Positions 40,648 through 49,858 are shown, counted from the stretch's first letter. The stretch is 64,000 nt of DNA from an uncultured Duncaniella sp. (GCA_910576785.1 CAJTJG010000013.1:1-64000), one strand, 5' to 3'. Program-made: numbers and translations. Notes: generated by a model from the letters alone, not told the origin.

Positions 40648-43059
40648 TTATTCAAATACACCCTCTATGGTGGCTTCCTCGGCATTGTTGTCGGCATCGG
40701 GCTCGTCATCATAGAATCCGTAGAACTCCTTCTCGCAGAGATTGAACGATGCGGGGAATTCAAAGCGTGCGGACTGCGACATCTTGAGCGAAGGATCCGC
40801 ATATACTTTCTTCATGAACCGGCCATAGATCGGGAGCGCCATCGAGGCTCCCTGACCATAGGCCATGGTGTTGAAGTGTATGAAACGCTCATCGCCGCCT
40901 ACCCACGTTCCGGCCACAAGCTCAGGGGTGAAGCCCATAAACCAACCATCGGCATTATAATTGGTGGTACCTGTCTTGCCGCCCATCTCGGCCGTAAGGC
41001 CGAATCGCGAACGCACACGATGTGCCGTACCCTCGTTGACCACATTGAGCAGCATGGAGAGAATACGGTAATAGGCCTTCTCGGATATTACTTCCGTGTG
41101 ACGCGGGGAGAATTCGGATATGATATTGCCATTGTTGTCGGCTATCGCTGTGACAAACATAGGGTCAACCCTCATGCCGTTGTTGGCAAATGCGGAGTAT
41201 GCCGTCACCATCTCCTTGACGGATACATCGGCAGGCCCGAGGCATAGCGACATGACCGGAGGCAGTTGGGCCGTGATACCGAAGTTGTGCATGGTACGCA
41301 CCAACGACGGGGGGGAGAGCTGCGATATCAGGCGTGCGGAGATCCAGTTGTTGGAGTTGGTGAGAGCCCAACGCAAATCAACCATCTCGCCCACACGTGC
41401 GCGTCCGGCATTGCGCGGAGCCCACACCTTGCCATTTTCATCAGTGATGACAGGCTGTGTGTTGGAGAACACATCACATGGCGTATATCCTTCCTCCATC
41501 GCATAGGTGTAGAGGAACGGTTTCACTGTCGATCCAATCTGACGGCGTCCGGTGGAAACCATATCATATTGGAAGTATGAGAAGTCCGGGCCACCCACAT
41601 ATGCTTTGATATGTCCGTTCAGAGGATTCATGGCCATGAATCCCGTACGGAGGAAATGCTTATGGTAGAGCACCGAGTCGAGCGGCGTCATCACCGTGTC
41701 GACCGAGCCTGCATAGGTGAACACCTTCATCTCACGCGGAGTATTGAACGCACGGTCGATCTCTGCCCTCGAGGCTCCGGCACGGGTCATCACTCGATAG
41801 CGGTCTGTATTTTTCATCGCATTCCTTATCAGGTGGTTGCGACGTATCTCAGAGAGTTCCGCACGGTCGGTGGTATAGGGCGCACCCTTGGTGCCACGCT
41901 TCTCACGGAAGAATGCTTTCTGAAGATCTCCACCAAGATGCTCGGCCACAGCCTCCTCTGCATATTGCTGCATGCGGGAGTCGATGGTAGTGTAGATCTT
42001 CAATCCGTCGGTATAGATATCATATTTCGATCCGTCCGGCTTAGGATTCTTCTCGATCCAGCCAAACAGGGGATTGGTCTCCCAAGCTATGGAATCGTCA
42101 ACGAATTTCTGGTTCTCCCAACCACGGTAGTTGGCCCGGTCCGGCTTCTTGGCTCTGAGCATGCGGCGCAGCTCCTCTCTGAAGTAAGGAGCTATACCGT
42201 CCTTTACATCCACACGGTGAAAATTGAGCGTGAGAGGCAGGGCAGAGAGCGAGTCGAGCTCAGCCTTCGTGAGCTTGCCGGCCTTGTTCATCTGTGCAAG
42301 CACTACATTACGGCGTTCACGGGTGCGTTCGCTCTTGCGCACGGGATTGTAATAAGAAGGATTCTTCACCATCCCCACCAGCGTAGCCGCTTCCTCGATG
42401 TTGAGATCCTTGGGCTCCTTGCCGAAATAGACATGGGCCGCGCTCTTTATACCAACGGCATTGTAGAGGAAGTCAAACTGGTTGAGATACATCTTTATGA
42501 TCTCCTCCTTCGAGTAATACCTCTCAAGCTTCACGGCTATCATCCACTCGATAGGCTTCTGCATGGCTCGCGTCAGCAATCCAGAGCTTTCGGGAGAATA
42601 CAGCTGCTTGGCCAGCTGCTGTGTGAGCGTCGATCCTCCTCCCGCATTCTTGTTGCCCATGAGTATGGTCTTGAACAGCACACGGCCGAGACCACGCATG
42701 TCGATCCCGGAATGCTCTTCGAAGCGCACATCCTCGGTGGATATGAGCGCATCTATCACATGAGGCGATACCTCGTCGAAATCGGCATACACACGGTTGC
42801 CTGTTCCTGCGAAATAGCGGCCTATCTCCTTGCCATCGGCAGAGTAGAGCACGGATGCGAACCGGTCGGTAGGGTTCTTGAGTTCCTCGACCGGCGGCAT
42901 ATAGCCGATAGCGCCGTTATATACAAGAAAAAGGAAGAAAAAGAGTCCGGCCACCGCCGCCACAAAGAGCAGCCACATCGTGGCTATTATGCCACGATGA
43001 CTCTTCGGTGACTTCTGCGGTTTGCGGGATGTTTCGGGAGCGAGGTCGGATTTTTGCAT
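40648..43059 (-). CDS. Class A penicillin-binding protein 1A
   Basis: This bifunctional peptidoglycan synthase of 803 residues has a cytoplasmic tail, one transmembrane helix (about 28-50, MWLLFVAAVAGLFFFLFLVY) and a GT51 glycosyltransferase domain (STEDVRFEEHSGID with the catalytic Glu, then GGSTLTQQLAKQLY). The transpeptidase domain has its nucleophile in GSTVKPFLY (near 503), a SNN motif (LTNSNNW) and GKTGTTN. A short acidic C-terminal tail follows (DDEPDADNNAEEATIEG). The ATG overlaps the last base of the GDP-fucose synthase stop codon (TAATG), so the two are translationally coupled. Confidence 0.95.
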   Translation of the reverse strand: MQKSDLAPETSRKPQKSPKSHRGIIATMWLLFVAAVAGLFFFLFLVYNGAIGYMPPVEELKNPTDRFASVLYSADGKEIGRYFAGTGNRVYADFDEVSPHVIDALISTEDVRFEEHSGIDMRGLGRVLFKTILMGNKNAGGGSTLTQQLAKQLYSPESSGLLTRAMQKPIEWMIAVKLERYYSKEEIIKMYLNQFDFLYNAVGIKSAAHVYFGKEPKDLNIEEAATLVGMVKNPSYYNPVRKSERTRERRNVVLAQMNKAGKLTKAELDSLSALPLTLNFHRVDVKDGIAPYFREELRRMLRAKKPDRANYRGWENQKFVDDSIAWETNPLFGWIEKNPKPDGSKYDIYTDGLKIYTTIDSRMQQYAEEAVAEHLGGDLQKAFFREKRGTKGAPYTTDRAELSEIRRNHLIRNAMKNTDRYRVMTRAGASRAEIDRAFNTPREMKVFTYAGSVDTVMTPLDSVLYHKHFLRTGFMAMNPLNGHIKAYVGGPDFSYFQYDMVSTGRRQIGSTVKPFLYTYAMEEGYTPCDVFSNTQPVITDENGKVWAPRNAGRARVGEMVDLRWALTNSNNWISARLISQLSPPSLVRTMHNFGITAQLPPVMSLCLGPADVSVKEMVTAYSAFANNGMRVDPMFVTAIADNNGNIISEFSPRHTEVISEKAYYRILSMLLNVVNEGTAHRVRSRFGLTAEMGGKTGTTNYNADGWFMGFTPELVAGTWVGGDERFIHFNTMAYGQGASMALPIYGRFMKKVYADPSLKMSQSARFEFPASFNLCEKEFYGFYDDEPDADNNAEEATIEGVFE

Positions 43060-44000
43060 TATCGTTCTGCGCGGATAGGATTGTTGAGGAAATCATCGTA
43101 GGCCATGCGGAGACCGTCGGGGAGCTCAGTGGAGTATGTCCAGCCCAAACGGGTGGCCTTGCTGACATCGAGCAGCTTGCGGGGGGTGCCGTTGGGGCGT
43201 GTGGTATCCCACTCGATCTTGCCACCGAACCCTACGGTGGAGGCCACGAGCCCGGCCAGTTCCTTGATGGTTATCTCCTTGCCGGAACCTGCATTGACGG
43301 TCTCGGCATCAGAATAGTTGTTCATGAGGAACACACACAGCTGCGCAAGATCATCTACATAAAGGAATTCCCGAAGAGGAGACCCGTCACCCCAACACAC
43401 AACCTTCTCCAGGCCCTGTTCCTTAGCCTCATGGAAACGGCGTATCAACGCCGGGAGCACATGGGAATGTTCAGGATGATAATTGTCGCCAGGACCATAG
43501 AGATTCGTGGGCATCACGGAGATGAAGTCCGCACCATGCTGACGGCGCAGATACTCGCAGTACTTCAGGCCCGAGATCTTGGCCAGGGCATAAGCCTCGT
43601 TAGTCTTCTCAAGCGAGGAGGTGAGCAGACAGCTCTCTGGCATGGGCTGCGGAGCCATGCGCGGATATATACATGATGATCCGAGGAAGAGGAGCTTGCG
43701 GCATCCATTGCGCCATGCGGCACGTATCACGTTCATCTCGAGCATCATATTGTCATACAGAAAATCGGCCGGAGCAGCATCATTGGCAGCGATACCTCCA
43801 ACCTTGGCAGCAGCGAGAAACACGTAGTCCGGCTTCTCGGCTATGAAAAACTTATTGACCGCCTGCTGGTTCACAAGATCCAGCTGACTGTGTGTACGGG
43901 TGACTATGTTGTTGTAACCCTGCTTCCTGAGCTCACGCACAATCGCCGAACCTACCATGCCACGATGGCCTGCCACATAAATTTTCGCGTCTTTTTCCAT
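43059..44000 (-). CDS. fcl: GDP-L-fucose synthase
   Basis: This NADPH-dependent epimerase-reductase makes GDP-L-fucose from GDP-4-keto-6-deoxymannose, for fucosylated surface glycans. The 313-residue product is a short-chain dehydrogenase with the Rossmann motif GHRGMVGSAIV (residues 11-21), the catalytic Ser in GSSCIYP and YALAKISG holding the Tyr-x-x-x-Lys pair. Family features NLYGPGDNYHPEHSHVLPALI and WGDGSPLREFLYVDDLA are present. gmd, the preceding step, is not in the window. In a gut Bacteroidales, GDP-fucose decorates capsule and glycoproteins, which fits the nearby export genes. Confidence 0.95.
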   Translation of the reverse strand: MEKDAKIYVAGHRGMVGSAIVRELRKQGYNNIVTRTHSQLDLVNQQAVNKFFIAEKPDYVFLAAAKVGGIAANDAAPADFLYDNMMLEMNVIRAAWRNGCRKLLFLGSSCIYPRMAPQPMPESCLLTSSLEKTNEAYALAKISGLKYCEYLRRQHGADFISVMPTNLYGPGDNYHPEHSHVLPALIRRFHEAKEQGLEKVVCWGDGSPLREFLYVDDLAQLCVFLMNNYSDAETVNAGSGKEITIKELAGLVASTVGFGGKIEWDTTRPNGTPRKLLDVSKATRLGWTYSTELPDGLRMAYDDFLNNPIRAER

Positions 44001-44021
44001 ATCTTTTATCTCTTTTAAACT

Positions 44022-44030
44022 GCAAAATTA
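44022..44030 (-). promoter_or_regulatory. Candidate -7 box of fcl
   Basis: TAATTTTGC on the minus strand lies 21 nt upstream of the fcl ATG. No TTG is present at the expected distance. Confidence 0.5.
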
Positions 44031-44201
44031 GATATTCCCACCGACATTTCATCCCTACTGATAGCGAAGAATTGTTAAAATAGATTGAACATGCCATCAT
44101 AAGCCTCCGATCCGGACCTAATATCCTGATGAGAAACACACGATCCATGGCATCAGGATTCAAATTTCAAATCAAATATCATATATTTCAAAATTAATAC
44201 A

Positions 44202-44210
44202 TATCTTTGC
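44202..44210 (+). promoter_or_regulatory. Candidate -7 box of the nitroreductase gene
   Basis: TATCTTTGC matches TAnnTTTG and lies 43 nt before the ATG at 44254. I find no TTG at the expected distance. Confidence 0.5.
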
Positions 44211-44253
44211 ATACGGGGCATACATGCACGCCCCGAACGAAAACACTCAATCT

Positions 44254-44886
44254 ATGAGATATCTATCATTCTCCATGGCAGCCCTGTGCTGCCTGGCCGC
44301 AAAAGGCCGGGAAACAGCACTCCCTGCTCCCGATACCACGGCCGGTATGCCTGTGATGGAAGCGTTCGCCAAACGCCAGTCCACACGCCAGTTTGACTCT
44401 CGCGCCCTCTCGCGTCAGGAGCTGTCCAATCTACTGTGGGCCACCATGGGCATGAACCGGCCTGAGACCTCCAGGCTCACAGCTCCATCCTGCCAGAACA
44501 AGCAGGAGATACGGCTATACGTCTTCACCTCCGACGGCGCTTATGAATATATTCCCGCCACACACTCGCTCGACACTGTAGCCACAGGCGATCACCGCGC
44601 ACTCGTGGCAGGGCGGCAGGACTTCGTGTGCGAAGCGCCGGTATCGCTTGTCATTGTGGCCGACATGGACCGTTTCGGCAGCACCGATGCACGTGCGATG
44701 ATGATGGCTGCGGTAGACGCCGGCATAGTCAGCGAGAACGCTTGTCTGGCAGCGTCCGGACTTGGTCTCGCCACAGTGCCTCGCGCGTCAATGGACACCG
44801 CCGCAATAACAACACTTCTCGGCCTGAACGAGCGGCAGATACCGTTGATGAACAATCCGGTCGGTCATTTCAGGGCGGCGGAATAA
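44254..44886 (+). CDS. Exported nitroreductase-family protein
   Basis: This is a 210-residue FMN-dependent nitroreductase-fold protein with a short N-terminal signal-like segment (MRYLSFSMAALCCLAAKG), unusual for a flavin reductase. The core has the family start MPVMEAFAKRQSTRQFDSRALSRQELSNLLWATMG in pattern, a middle AVDAGIVSENACLAASGLGLATVP and the end NNPVGHF. It resembles SagB/ThcOx-like members found with signal peptides in Bacteroidetes; the substrate is unknown. I chose the ATG at 44254, since the upstream extension (MHAPNENTQS) would bury the signal. It lies just before the PUL but is probably separate from it. Confidence 0.85.
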   Translation: MRYLSFSMAALCCLAAKGRETALPAPDTTAGMPVMEAFAKRQSTRQFDSRALSRQELSNLLWATMGMNRPETSRLTAPSCQNKQEIRLYVFTSDGAYEYIPATHSLDTVATGDHRALVAGRQDFVCEAPVSLVIVADMDRFGSTDARAMMMAAVDAGIVSENACLAASGLGLATVPRASMDTAAITTLLGLNERQIPLMNNPVGHFRAAE

Positions 44887-44920
44887 TACTATTTTGACAT
44901 ATTACTGCTAAAAATAGTCA
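44885..44920. promoter_or_regulatory. Inverted repeat resembling the PUL operator, upstream of araC
   Basis: ACTATTTT (44889-44896) and AAAATAGT (44911-44918) form a perfect 8-bp inverted repeat with a 14-nt spacer. The left half read on the minus strand (TGTCAAAATAGTATTAT) shares the core AAAATAGTAT with the 18-bp motif at the susC and GH36 promoters, but only about 13 of 18 positions agree. It lies about 70-100 nt upstream of the predicted start of araC transcription, where autoregulation would be expected. Confidence 0.4.
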
Positions 44921-44970
44921 AGTATATTAAATTGACAGCCAATAGATCTTTTAAAATCAAAAATTTTGTC

Positions 44971-44979
44971 TACCTTTGT
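44971..44979 (+). promoter_or_regulatory. Candidate -7 box of the araC-GH5 operon
   Basis: TACCTTTGT matches TAnnTTTG, 117 nt before the araC ATG. There is no TTG at the usual distance, as expected for an activator-dependent promoter. Confidence 0.55.
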
Positions 44980-45096
44980 ATCTACAGCGACAAAGGTCTG
45001 ACTGATACTATGCGGAGCGTGTCCCCAACCGGCACGCCCCTTATTCCACAGCAATTTTTCTGACTCTACAAAACCAACTATCTGCTTGCAGATACC

Positions 45097-45972
45097 ATGA
45101 ACAAGATCATCACCGAAATCACTCCCCTGTCGGAGAAAGACTGTTTTTATCTCGTGGATCGGCTGAAAGACCGGTTCACATACCCTGTGCACAGACACGA
45201 GGAGTTCGAGTTGAACTTCCTGGCCAACGGCACCGGCGCCCGCCGTGTGGTGGGCGACTCCATGGAGACCATAGGAGATTATGAATTGGTACTTGTGGGC
45301 CATGGCATCGAACACGGCTGGGAACAACATCACTGCCACAACGACAAGATACGCGAAGTGACCATCCAGTTCTCACGCGACCTGTTCGGCGACTCCCTTC
45401 TCGGCAAAACTCTCCTCGCCCCTATCAAAAAAATGCTCGATCTGAGCGCCAACGGCATAGCATTCGGCCCATCGGCCATACTCAAAGTGTTCAGCCGTCT
45501 GGACACACTGACTCGCCTTGAAGTGGGATTCTACCGTATGCTCGAGCTCATGGCCGTGCTCCATGACCTGGCAGAGAGCGGCGACTACCGCCAGTTGTCA
45601 TCATCATCGTTCGCATCACTGCAGCCCAATGGCGACAGCCGACGCGTGCAAAAGGTGCAGGAGTACATCAACACCCACTACAAGGAGGAGATACGGCTGG
45701 CAGAGCTTGCCGAACTCGTAGGGATGACCCCGACGGCCTTCAGCCGGTTCTTCAAGCTGCGCACCGGCCGCTCGATATCCGACTACCTCATAGACATCCG
45801 CCTCGGACATGCCACACGTGCGCTGGTCGACTCCACCGACTCCGTGGCCGAGATCTGCTACGAATGCGGTTTCAACAACATATCCAACTTCAACCGCATC
45901 TTCAAGAAAAAGAAAGGGAACTCTCCCAAAGTATTCCGAGACATATACCAACACCATAAGACACTTGTATGA
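45097..45972 (+). CDS. AraC-family transcriptional regulator of the PUL
   Basis: This regulator has 291 residues. It has an N-terminal cupin-like sensor domain (about 10-110, FTYPVHRHEEFELNFLANGTGARR) and a C-terminal AraC DNA-binding domain (about 190-285) with two helix-turn-helix motifs (IRLAELAELVGMTPTAFSRFFK and VAEICYECGFNNISNFNRIFKKKKG). There is no membrane segment, so it senses a cytosolic ligand, probably a sugar from mannan breakdown. The stop codon overlaps the GH5 ATG by 4 nt, tying it to the hydrolase operon. No hybrid two-component or SusR-type regulator or ECF sigma factor is present, so this is the best candidate to bind the 18-bp operators. Confidence 0.93.
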   Translation: MNKIITEITPLSEKDCFYLVDRLKDRFTYPVHRHEEFELNFLANGTGARRVVGDSMETIGDYELVLVGHGIEHGWEQHHCHNDKIREVTIQFSRDLFGDSLLGKTLLAPIKKMLDLSANGIAFGPSAILKVFSRLDTLTRLEVGFYRMLELMAVLHDLAESGDYRQLSSSSFASLQPNGDSRRVQKVQEYINTHYKEEIRLAELAELVGMTPTAFSRFFKLRTGRSISDYLIDIRLGHATRALVDSTDSVAEICYECGFNNISNFNRIFKKKKGNSPKVFRDIYQHHKTLV

Positions 45973-46991
45973 AATCACACCTCATGCTCCTCGGCGTGGC
46001 AGGGATCATTGCCGCAGCCTCATCATCATGCGGCACATCTGCATCCCGCACCTCATCAGCCGACAATGCGGACACCATCAGCAGCACACGTCCGTCAGTA
46101 AGCCCACTGCACGTCAAAGGCACAGCCCTGCTTGACGCCGAGGGCGATACTGTGGTCCTCACCGGCCCTTCGCTCGGCTGGCACTCCAACTGGGGACGCT
46201 TCTACAACGAAGGAACCGTCAAGGCCCTCAAGGAGCAATGGGGCGCCAACGTGACACGCGCAGCCATCGGGGCACATGCCTCGGGTGACTGCGTGAACTC
46301 TTTCGAGGCTGACTCTGCCAACGCCGTCAACCTTGCCATGAAAGTGATCGATGCCGCCATTGCCAACGACATGTATGTGATATGTGACTGGCATTCGCAC
46401 AACAACACACTCGACAACGCCAAGAAATTCTTCAGCGTGATCACCGAGAAATACGGCGATTCGCCCAATATCCTCTACGAGATTTGGAACGAACCTCTCG
46501 ATATACCCTGGCAGGAGATCAAGGATTATGCCACCGAACTGATCCCCGTCATCCGCGCCAACGCTCCGGGAGCCGTAGTGATCGTAGGCACACCAAAATG
46601 GGATCAGGATGTGGACATCGCGGCTGCCTCCCCCCTCTCCGAGCCCAATCTCCTCTACTCGCTCCACTACTATGCCGGCACACACAAGGACTGGAACCGC
46701 GCCAAGGCCGACGACGCCATAGCCAAGGGTCTGCCCCTGATAATATCGGAATGCGGTTCGATGGATCACACCGGCGACGGCCCCATCGACTACGAATCAT
46801 GGCAGGCATGGATGGACTGGGCCGACCGCAACAAGGTATCCGTGCTCATGTGGGACATAGCCGACAAGGACGAGACCTGCTCCATGATCATGTCCACAGC
46901 TGACAGCGACGGCTCGAAATGGACCGACTCCGACATCAAGGAGTGGGGCAAACTCGCAAAGGAAACAACCCTCAGACGCAACGCCAAATGA
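45969..46991 (+). CDS. GH5 endoglucanase-type lipoprotein
   Basis: This enzyme hydrolyses beta-1,4 bonds in glucan or glucomannan. The 340-residue product has a lipobox (IIAAASSSC) and a GH5 barrel of the cellulase (GH5_2-like) kind. The acid/base is Glu175 in YEIWNEP and the nucleophile Glu261 in IISECGS; DWHSHN and LHYYAGTH are also typical. The residues after the lipobox Cys (GTSASRT) lack the acidic surface-export signal, so a periplasmic face is likely. It overlaps araC by 4 nt and the esterase gene by 4 nt. Activity on glucose-mannose junctions is inferred from context. Confidence 0.9.
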   Translation: MKSHLMLLGVAGIIAAASSSCGTSASRTSSADNADTISSTRPSVSPLHVKGTALLDAEGDTVVLTGPSLGWHSNWGRFYNEGTVKALKEQWGANVTRAAIGAHASGDCVNSFEADSANAVNLAMKVIDAAIANDMYVICDWHSHNNTLDNAKKFFSVITEKYGDSPNILYEIWNEPLDIPWQEIKDYATELIPVIRANAPGAVVIVGTPKWDQDVDIAAASPLSEPNLLYSLHYYAGTHKDWNRAKADDAIAKGLPLIISECGSMDHTGDGPIDYESWQAWMDWADRNKVSVLMWDIADKDETCSMIMSTADSDGSKWTDSDIKEWGKLAKETTLRRNAK

Positions 46992-48463
46992 AAAAAAACA
47001 TCCTCGCCACACTTACAGGAGCCTTGCTTGCATCGGCTACGGCAATGCAGGCCGTCGAGCTGCCTGATATTTTCAGTGACCATGCCGTGCTCCAGCAGCA
47101 GTCAGACGCTCTGCTGTGGGGATGGGCCAAGCCGGGCGCAAAAGTCAAGGTCACCCCTTCGTGGGACAACGACACACGCACCGTCACAGCCGACAGCAAG
47201 TCCGGACGCTTCGAAGTAAGACTCTCCACACCCTCAGCCTCCTATACGCCATATACAATAACCTTCGACGACGGGACTGCGCCGGCCACTCTATCCGACA
47301 TCCTCGTCGGCGAAGTGTGGTTCTGCTCCGGACAGTCCAACATGGAGATGCCCCTGCGCGGATTCGGCATACAGCCCATAGAAGGCGCTGCCCAGGCCAT
47401 AGCATACTCAGGGAAATACCCCGGTGTGAGGATGGCCACAGTCCCCAAACGTCAATCCTACACCGTAGAGGACCGTGCCGAAGGCAAATGGCAGGTATCC
47501 TCGCCGGCCAATGCACCCGAATTCTCGGCGCTGGCCTACTTCTTTGCCCGCTCCCTCAACGATATCCTCAACGTACCTGTAGGAATAGTGCAATGCTCTT
47601 ACGGAGGATCCAAACTCGAGAGCTGGCTCCCCAAAGAGGTGCTCGACACATATCCCGGCTACGACATGGAGGCGGAGAAGAACGACACCACCGTTGATCC
47701 CTGGCATCGCATTGGAGTGCTCTACAACGGCATGCTCAACCCCGTAAAAGGCTACACAGTGAAAGGCTTCCTTTGGAATCAGGGCGAATCCAACGTAGGC
47801 AAGCATGACGAATATCCCCACCATCAGAAAGAGATGGTGGAACTATGGCGCAAACTATGGGGCAACCCCGATCTGCCATTCTACTTTGTCGAGCTTCCGC
47901 CGTGGAGCTACGGCGATGGCGAAGGCAGATGGGCAGCATACTTCCGTGAGGGACAGCACAAAGCCGCCGAGATAACACCCAATTCAGGAATAGTCTGCAC
48001 CACCGACCTGGCCTATCCTTATGAACTCGAAGATGTGCATGCGTCACAGAAACAGCCCATAGGCGAACGCCTCGCCTTCATGGCCGCCGCACGCACATAT
48101 GGCATAAAGGGTATGCCTCACATCTATCCGCAGTACAAGAGCATGGAGACGAAGGATGGCAAAGCGATCCTCTCGTTCACCAATTCAACGGGCGGACTCA
48201 ATCCCAATCTCAACCTTGAGGGATTTGAAGTGGCCGGCGATGACCACGTCTTCCACCCCGCTACAGCCGTAGAGGACTGGAACAACTACACCATCACCGT
48301 CTCCTCACCCGAGGTCCCGGAGGTTAAAGCTGTGAGATACTGCTTCAAGAACTTTGCCATAGGCAAGCTCAAGGATATGCTCGGCCTACCGCTCGTCCCC
48401 TTCCGCACAGACAACTGGGATGTCAACGATGCCACTACGGCCAAACCACATAACGAACCCTGA
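46988..48463 (+). CDS. SGNH acetylesterase (sialate O-acetylesterase-like)
   Basis: This is an exported esterase of 491 residues. It has a signal peptide (MKKNILATLTGALLASATAMQA), a beta-sandwich N-terminal part (FSDHAVLQQQSDALLWGWAKPG) and an SGNH/GDSL catalytic domain with the Ser in WFCSGQSNMEMPL. The NQGESN block and the Asp/His pair in DVHASQKQPIGERLA complete the active site. The family removes O-acetyl groups from sialic acid or plant polysaccharides. In this cluster the likely substrate is acetylated mannan or glucomannan oligosaccharides. An upstream extension of the frame exists, but the ATG at 46988 starts the signal peptide and overlaps the GH5 stop by 4 nt. Confidence 0.9.
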   Translation: MKKNILATLTGALLASATAMQAVELPDIFSDHAVLQQQSDALLWGWAKPGAKVKVTPSWDNDTRTVTADSKSGRFEVRLSTPSASYTPYTITFDDGTAPATLSDILVGEVWFCSGQSNMEMPLRGFGIQPIEGAAQAIAYSGKYPGVRMATVPKRQSYTVEDRAEGKWQVSSPANAPEFSALAYFFARSLNDILNVPVGIVQCSYGGSKLESWLPKEVLDTYPGYDMEAEKNDTTVDPWHRIGVLYNGMLNPVKGYTVKGFLWNQGESNVGKHDEYPHHQKEMVELWRKLWGNPDLPFYFVELPPWSYGDGEGRWAAYFREGQHKAAEITPNSGIVCTTDLAYPYELEDVHASQKQPIGERLAFMAAARTYGIKGMPHIYPQYKSMETKDGKAILSFTNSTGGLNPNLNLEGFEVAGDDHVFHPATAVEDWNNYTITVSSPEVPEVKAVRYCFKNFAIGKLKDMLGLPLVPFRTDNWDVNDATTAKPHNEP

Positions 48464-48465
48464 TC

Positions 48466-49782
48466 ATGCGAAAAAACATCATAGTACCCCTTCTTATCAC
48501 CGCCGCTGCCCTCGGAGGGTGTGGCGGCAAGAAACAGCCCGTGGCCACACAGGTCGACGATGTGGCTCCATTCGTCACCGTCAGAGACGGAAAGTTCTAT
48601 CTCGGCGACTCCACCTATAAATATATAGGCACAAACTTCTGGTATGGCGCCATCCTCGCCTCCGAAGGGCGCGGCGGCAACCCCGAGCGTCTGGCCCGTG
48701 AACTTGATTCCCTCAAGGCAATGGGCATCGACAACCTGCGCGTGCTTGCCGGAGGTGATGGAGATGAAGGACTCGCCTCCCATATCTCCCCTACCCTCCA
48801 GACCGCTCCCGGAGTATATAACGACACCCTGCTACGCGGTCTTGACAATCTTCTGGCCGAACTGGAGAAACGCGATATGCGCGCCGTGATCTATCTCAAC
48901 AATGCTTGGGAGTGGAGCGGCGGTTACTCCACCTACCTCGAATGGGCAGGTGCGGGCAAAGCGGTCAATCCCGCCGACGCCGGCTATCCGGCCTACATGA
49001 AATATGCCTCCCAGTTCGTCACCAACGATTCCGCCAAGGCTCTCGCTGCCAACCATGTGCGCAACATCGTGAGCCGCGTCAGCACCGTGAGCGGACTCCC
49101 TTACTCCAAATCGCCCGCCATCATGGCATGGCAGATAGCCAACGAGCCACGTCCCTTCTCGCCAGACAACAAAAAAGAATTCGCTGAATGGATCGGCGAG
49201 ACAGCCGCCCTCATCAAGAGCATCGACCCCAACCACCTCGTCAGTGTGGGCAGCGAGGGCACAGCCGGCTGTGAGGAGGACATGACCCTCTGGACCGCCA
49301 TTCACCTGTATCCCGATGTGGACTACGCCACAATACACATATGGCCCTACAACTGGAGCTGGATCAAACCCACCCATGTGGCCGACAGCGTTAGCGTGGC
49401 CTGCGATCGCACCACAGCCTACATCAACAACCATTTCACCGCCCTGCGCGACTCTCTGACAAGCAATGGCGCCGGTCTCAAACCCATCGTGCTCGAGGAA
49501 TTCGGATATCCTCGCGACGGGATGGCCACAGCCATCGGATCTGCAGTCACCGGGCGTGACGCCTACTACGAACATGTGTTCCGCACCGTCACCGACACCG
49601 ACCGCCTTGCCGGAGTCAACTTCTGGGGATGGGGAGGCTTTGCCGAACCTGCCCACGAGACATGGCGCCCCGGCGACGATTACACCGGCGATCCCGCACA
49701 GGAAGCCCAGGGCCTCAACTCAGTGTTTGCAACTGATTCTTCTACCATCGACATAATAAAACGAGCCGCATCCCGTTTATAA
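48466..49782 (+). CDS. GH5_7-type endo-beta-1,4-mannanase lipoprotein
   Basis: This enzyme cleaves the beta-mannan backbone. The 438-residue product has a lipobox (LLITAAALGGC) and a GH5 barrel of the mannanase subfamily. The sequence YIGTNFWYGAILAS starts the domain. The acid/base is Glu227 in WQIANEPRP and the nucleophile Glu345 in VLEEFGYPRDG. HIWPYNWSW is typical of GH5_7. No acidic residues follow the lipobox Cys, so a periplasmic location is likely. It begins 2 nt after the esterase stop, making araC-GH5-esterase-mannanase one operon. Confidence 0.92.
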   Translation: MRKNIIVPLLITAAALGGCGGKKQPVATQVDDVAPFVTVRDGKFYLGDSTYKYIGTNFWYGAILASEGRGGNPERLARELDSLKAMGIDNLRVLAGGDGDEGLASHISPTLQTAPGVYNDTLLRGLDNLLAELEKRDMRAVIYLNNAWEWSGGYSTYLEWAGAGKAVNPADAGYPAYMKYASQFVTNDSAKALAANHVRNIVSRVSTVSGLPYSKSPAIMAWQIANEPRPFSPDNKKEFAEWIGETAALIKSIDPNHLVSVGSEGTAGCEEDMTLWTAIHLYPDVDYATIHIWPYNWSWIKPTHVADSVSVACDRTTAYINNHFTALRDSLTSNGAGLKPIVLEEFGYPRDGMATAIGSAVTGRDAYYEHVFRTVTDTDRLAGVNFWGWGGFAEPAHETWRPGDDYTGDPAQEAQGLNSVFATDSSTIDIIKRAASRL

Positions 49783-49790
49783 CTACACAC

Positions 49791-49858
49791 ACGGACATGC
49801 CCCCGGTATGTTGGACAACCTCCTGACCCACAGCCCAACATACCGGGGGCATGTCCGT
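49791..49858 (+). terminator. Perfect 24-bp stem-loop past the mannanase gene
   Basis: ACGGACATGCCCCCGGTATG plus TTGG (49791-49814) is the exact reverse complement of 49835-49858, around a 20-nt loop. It lies 9 nt after the stop codon. No U-tract follows, but the GC-rich stem should end or protect the araC operon transcript. Confidence 0.78.

Noticed and set aside
41611..43011. A 466-codon open frame on the plus strand
   Set aside because: It is antisense to the PBP1A gene, which contains all expected catalytic motifs.
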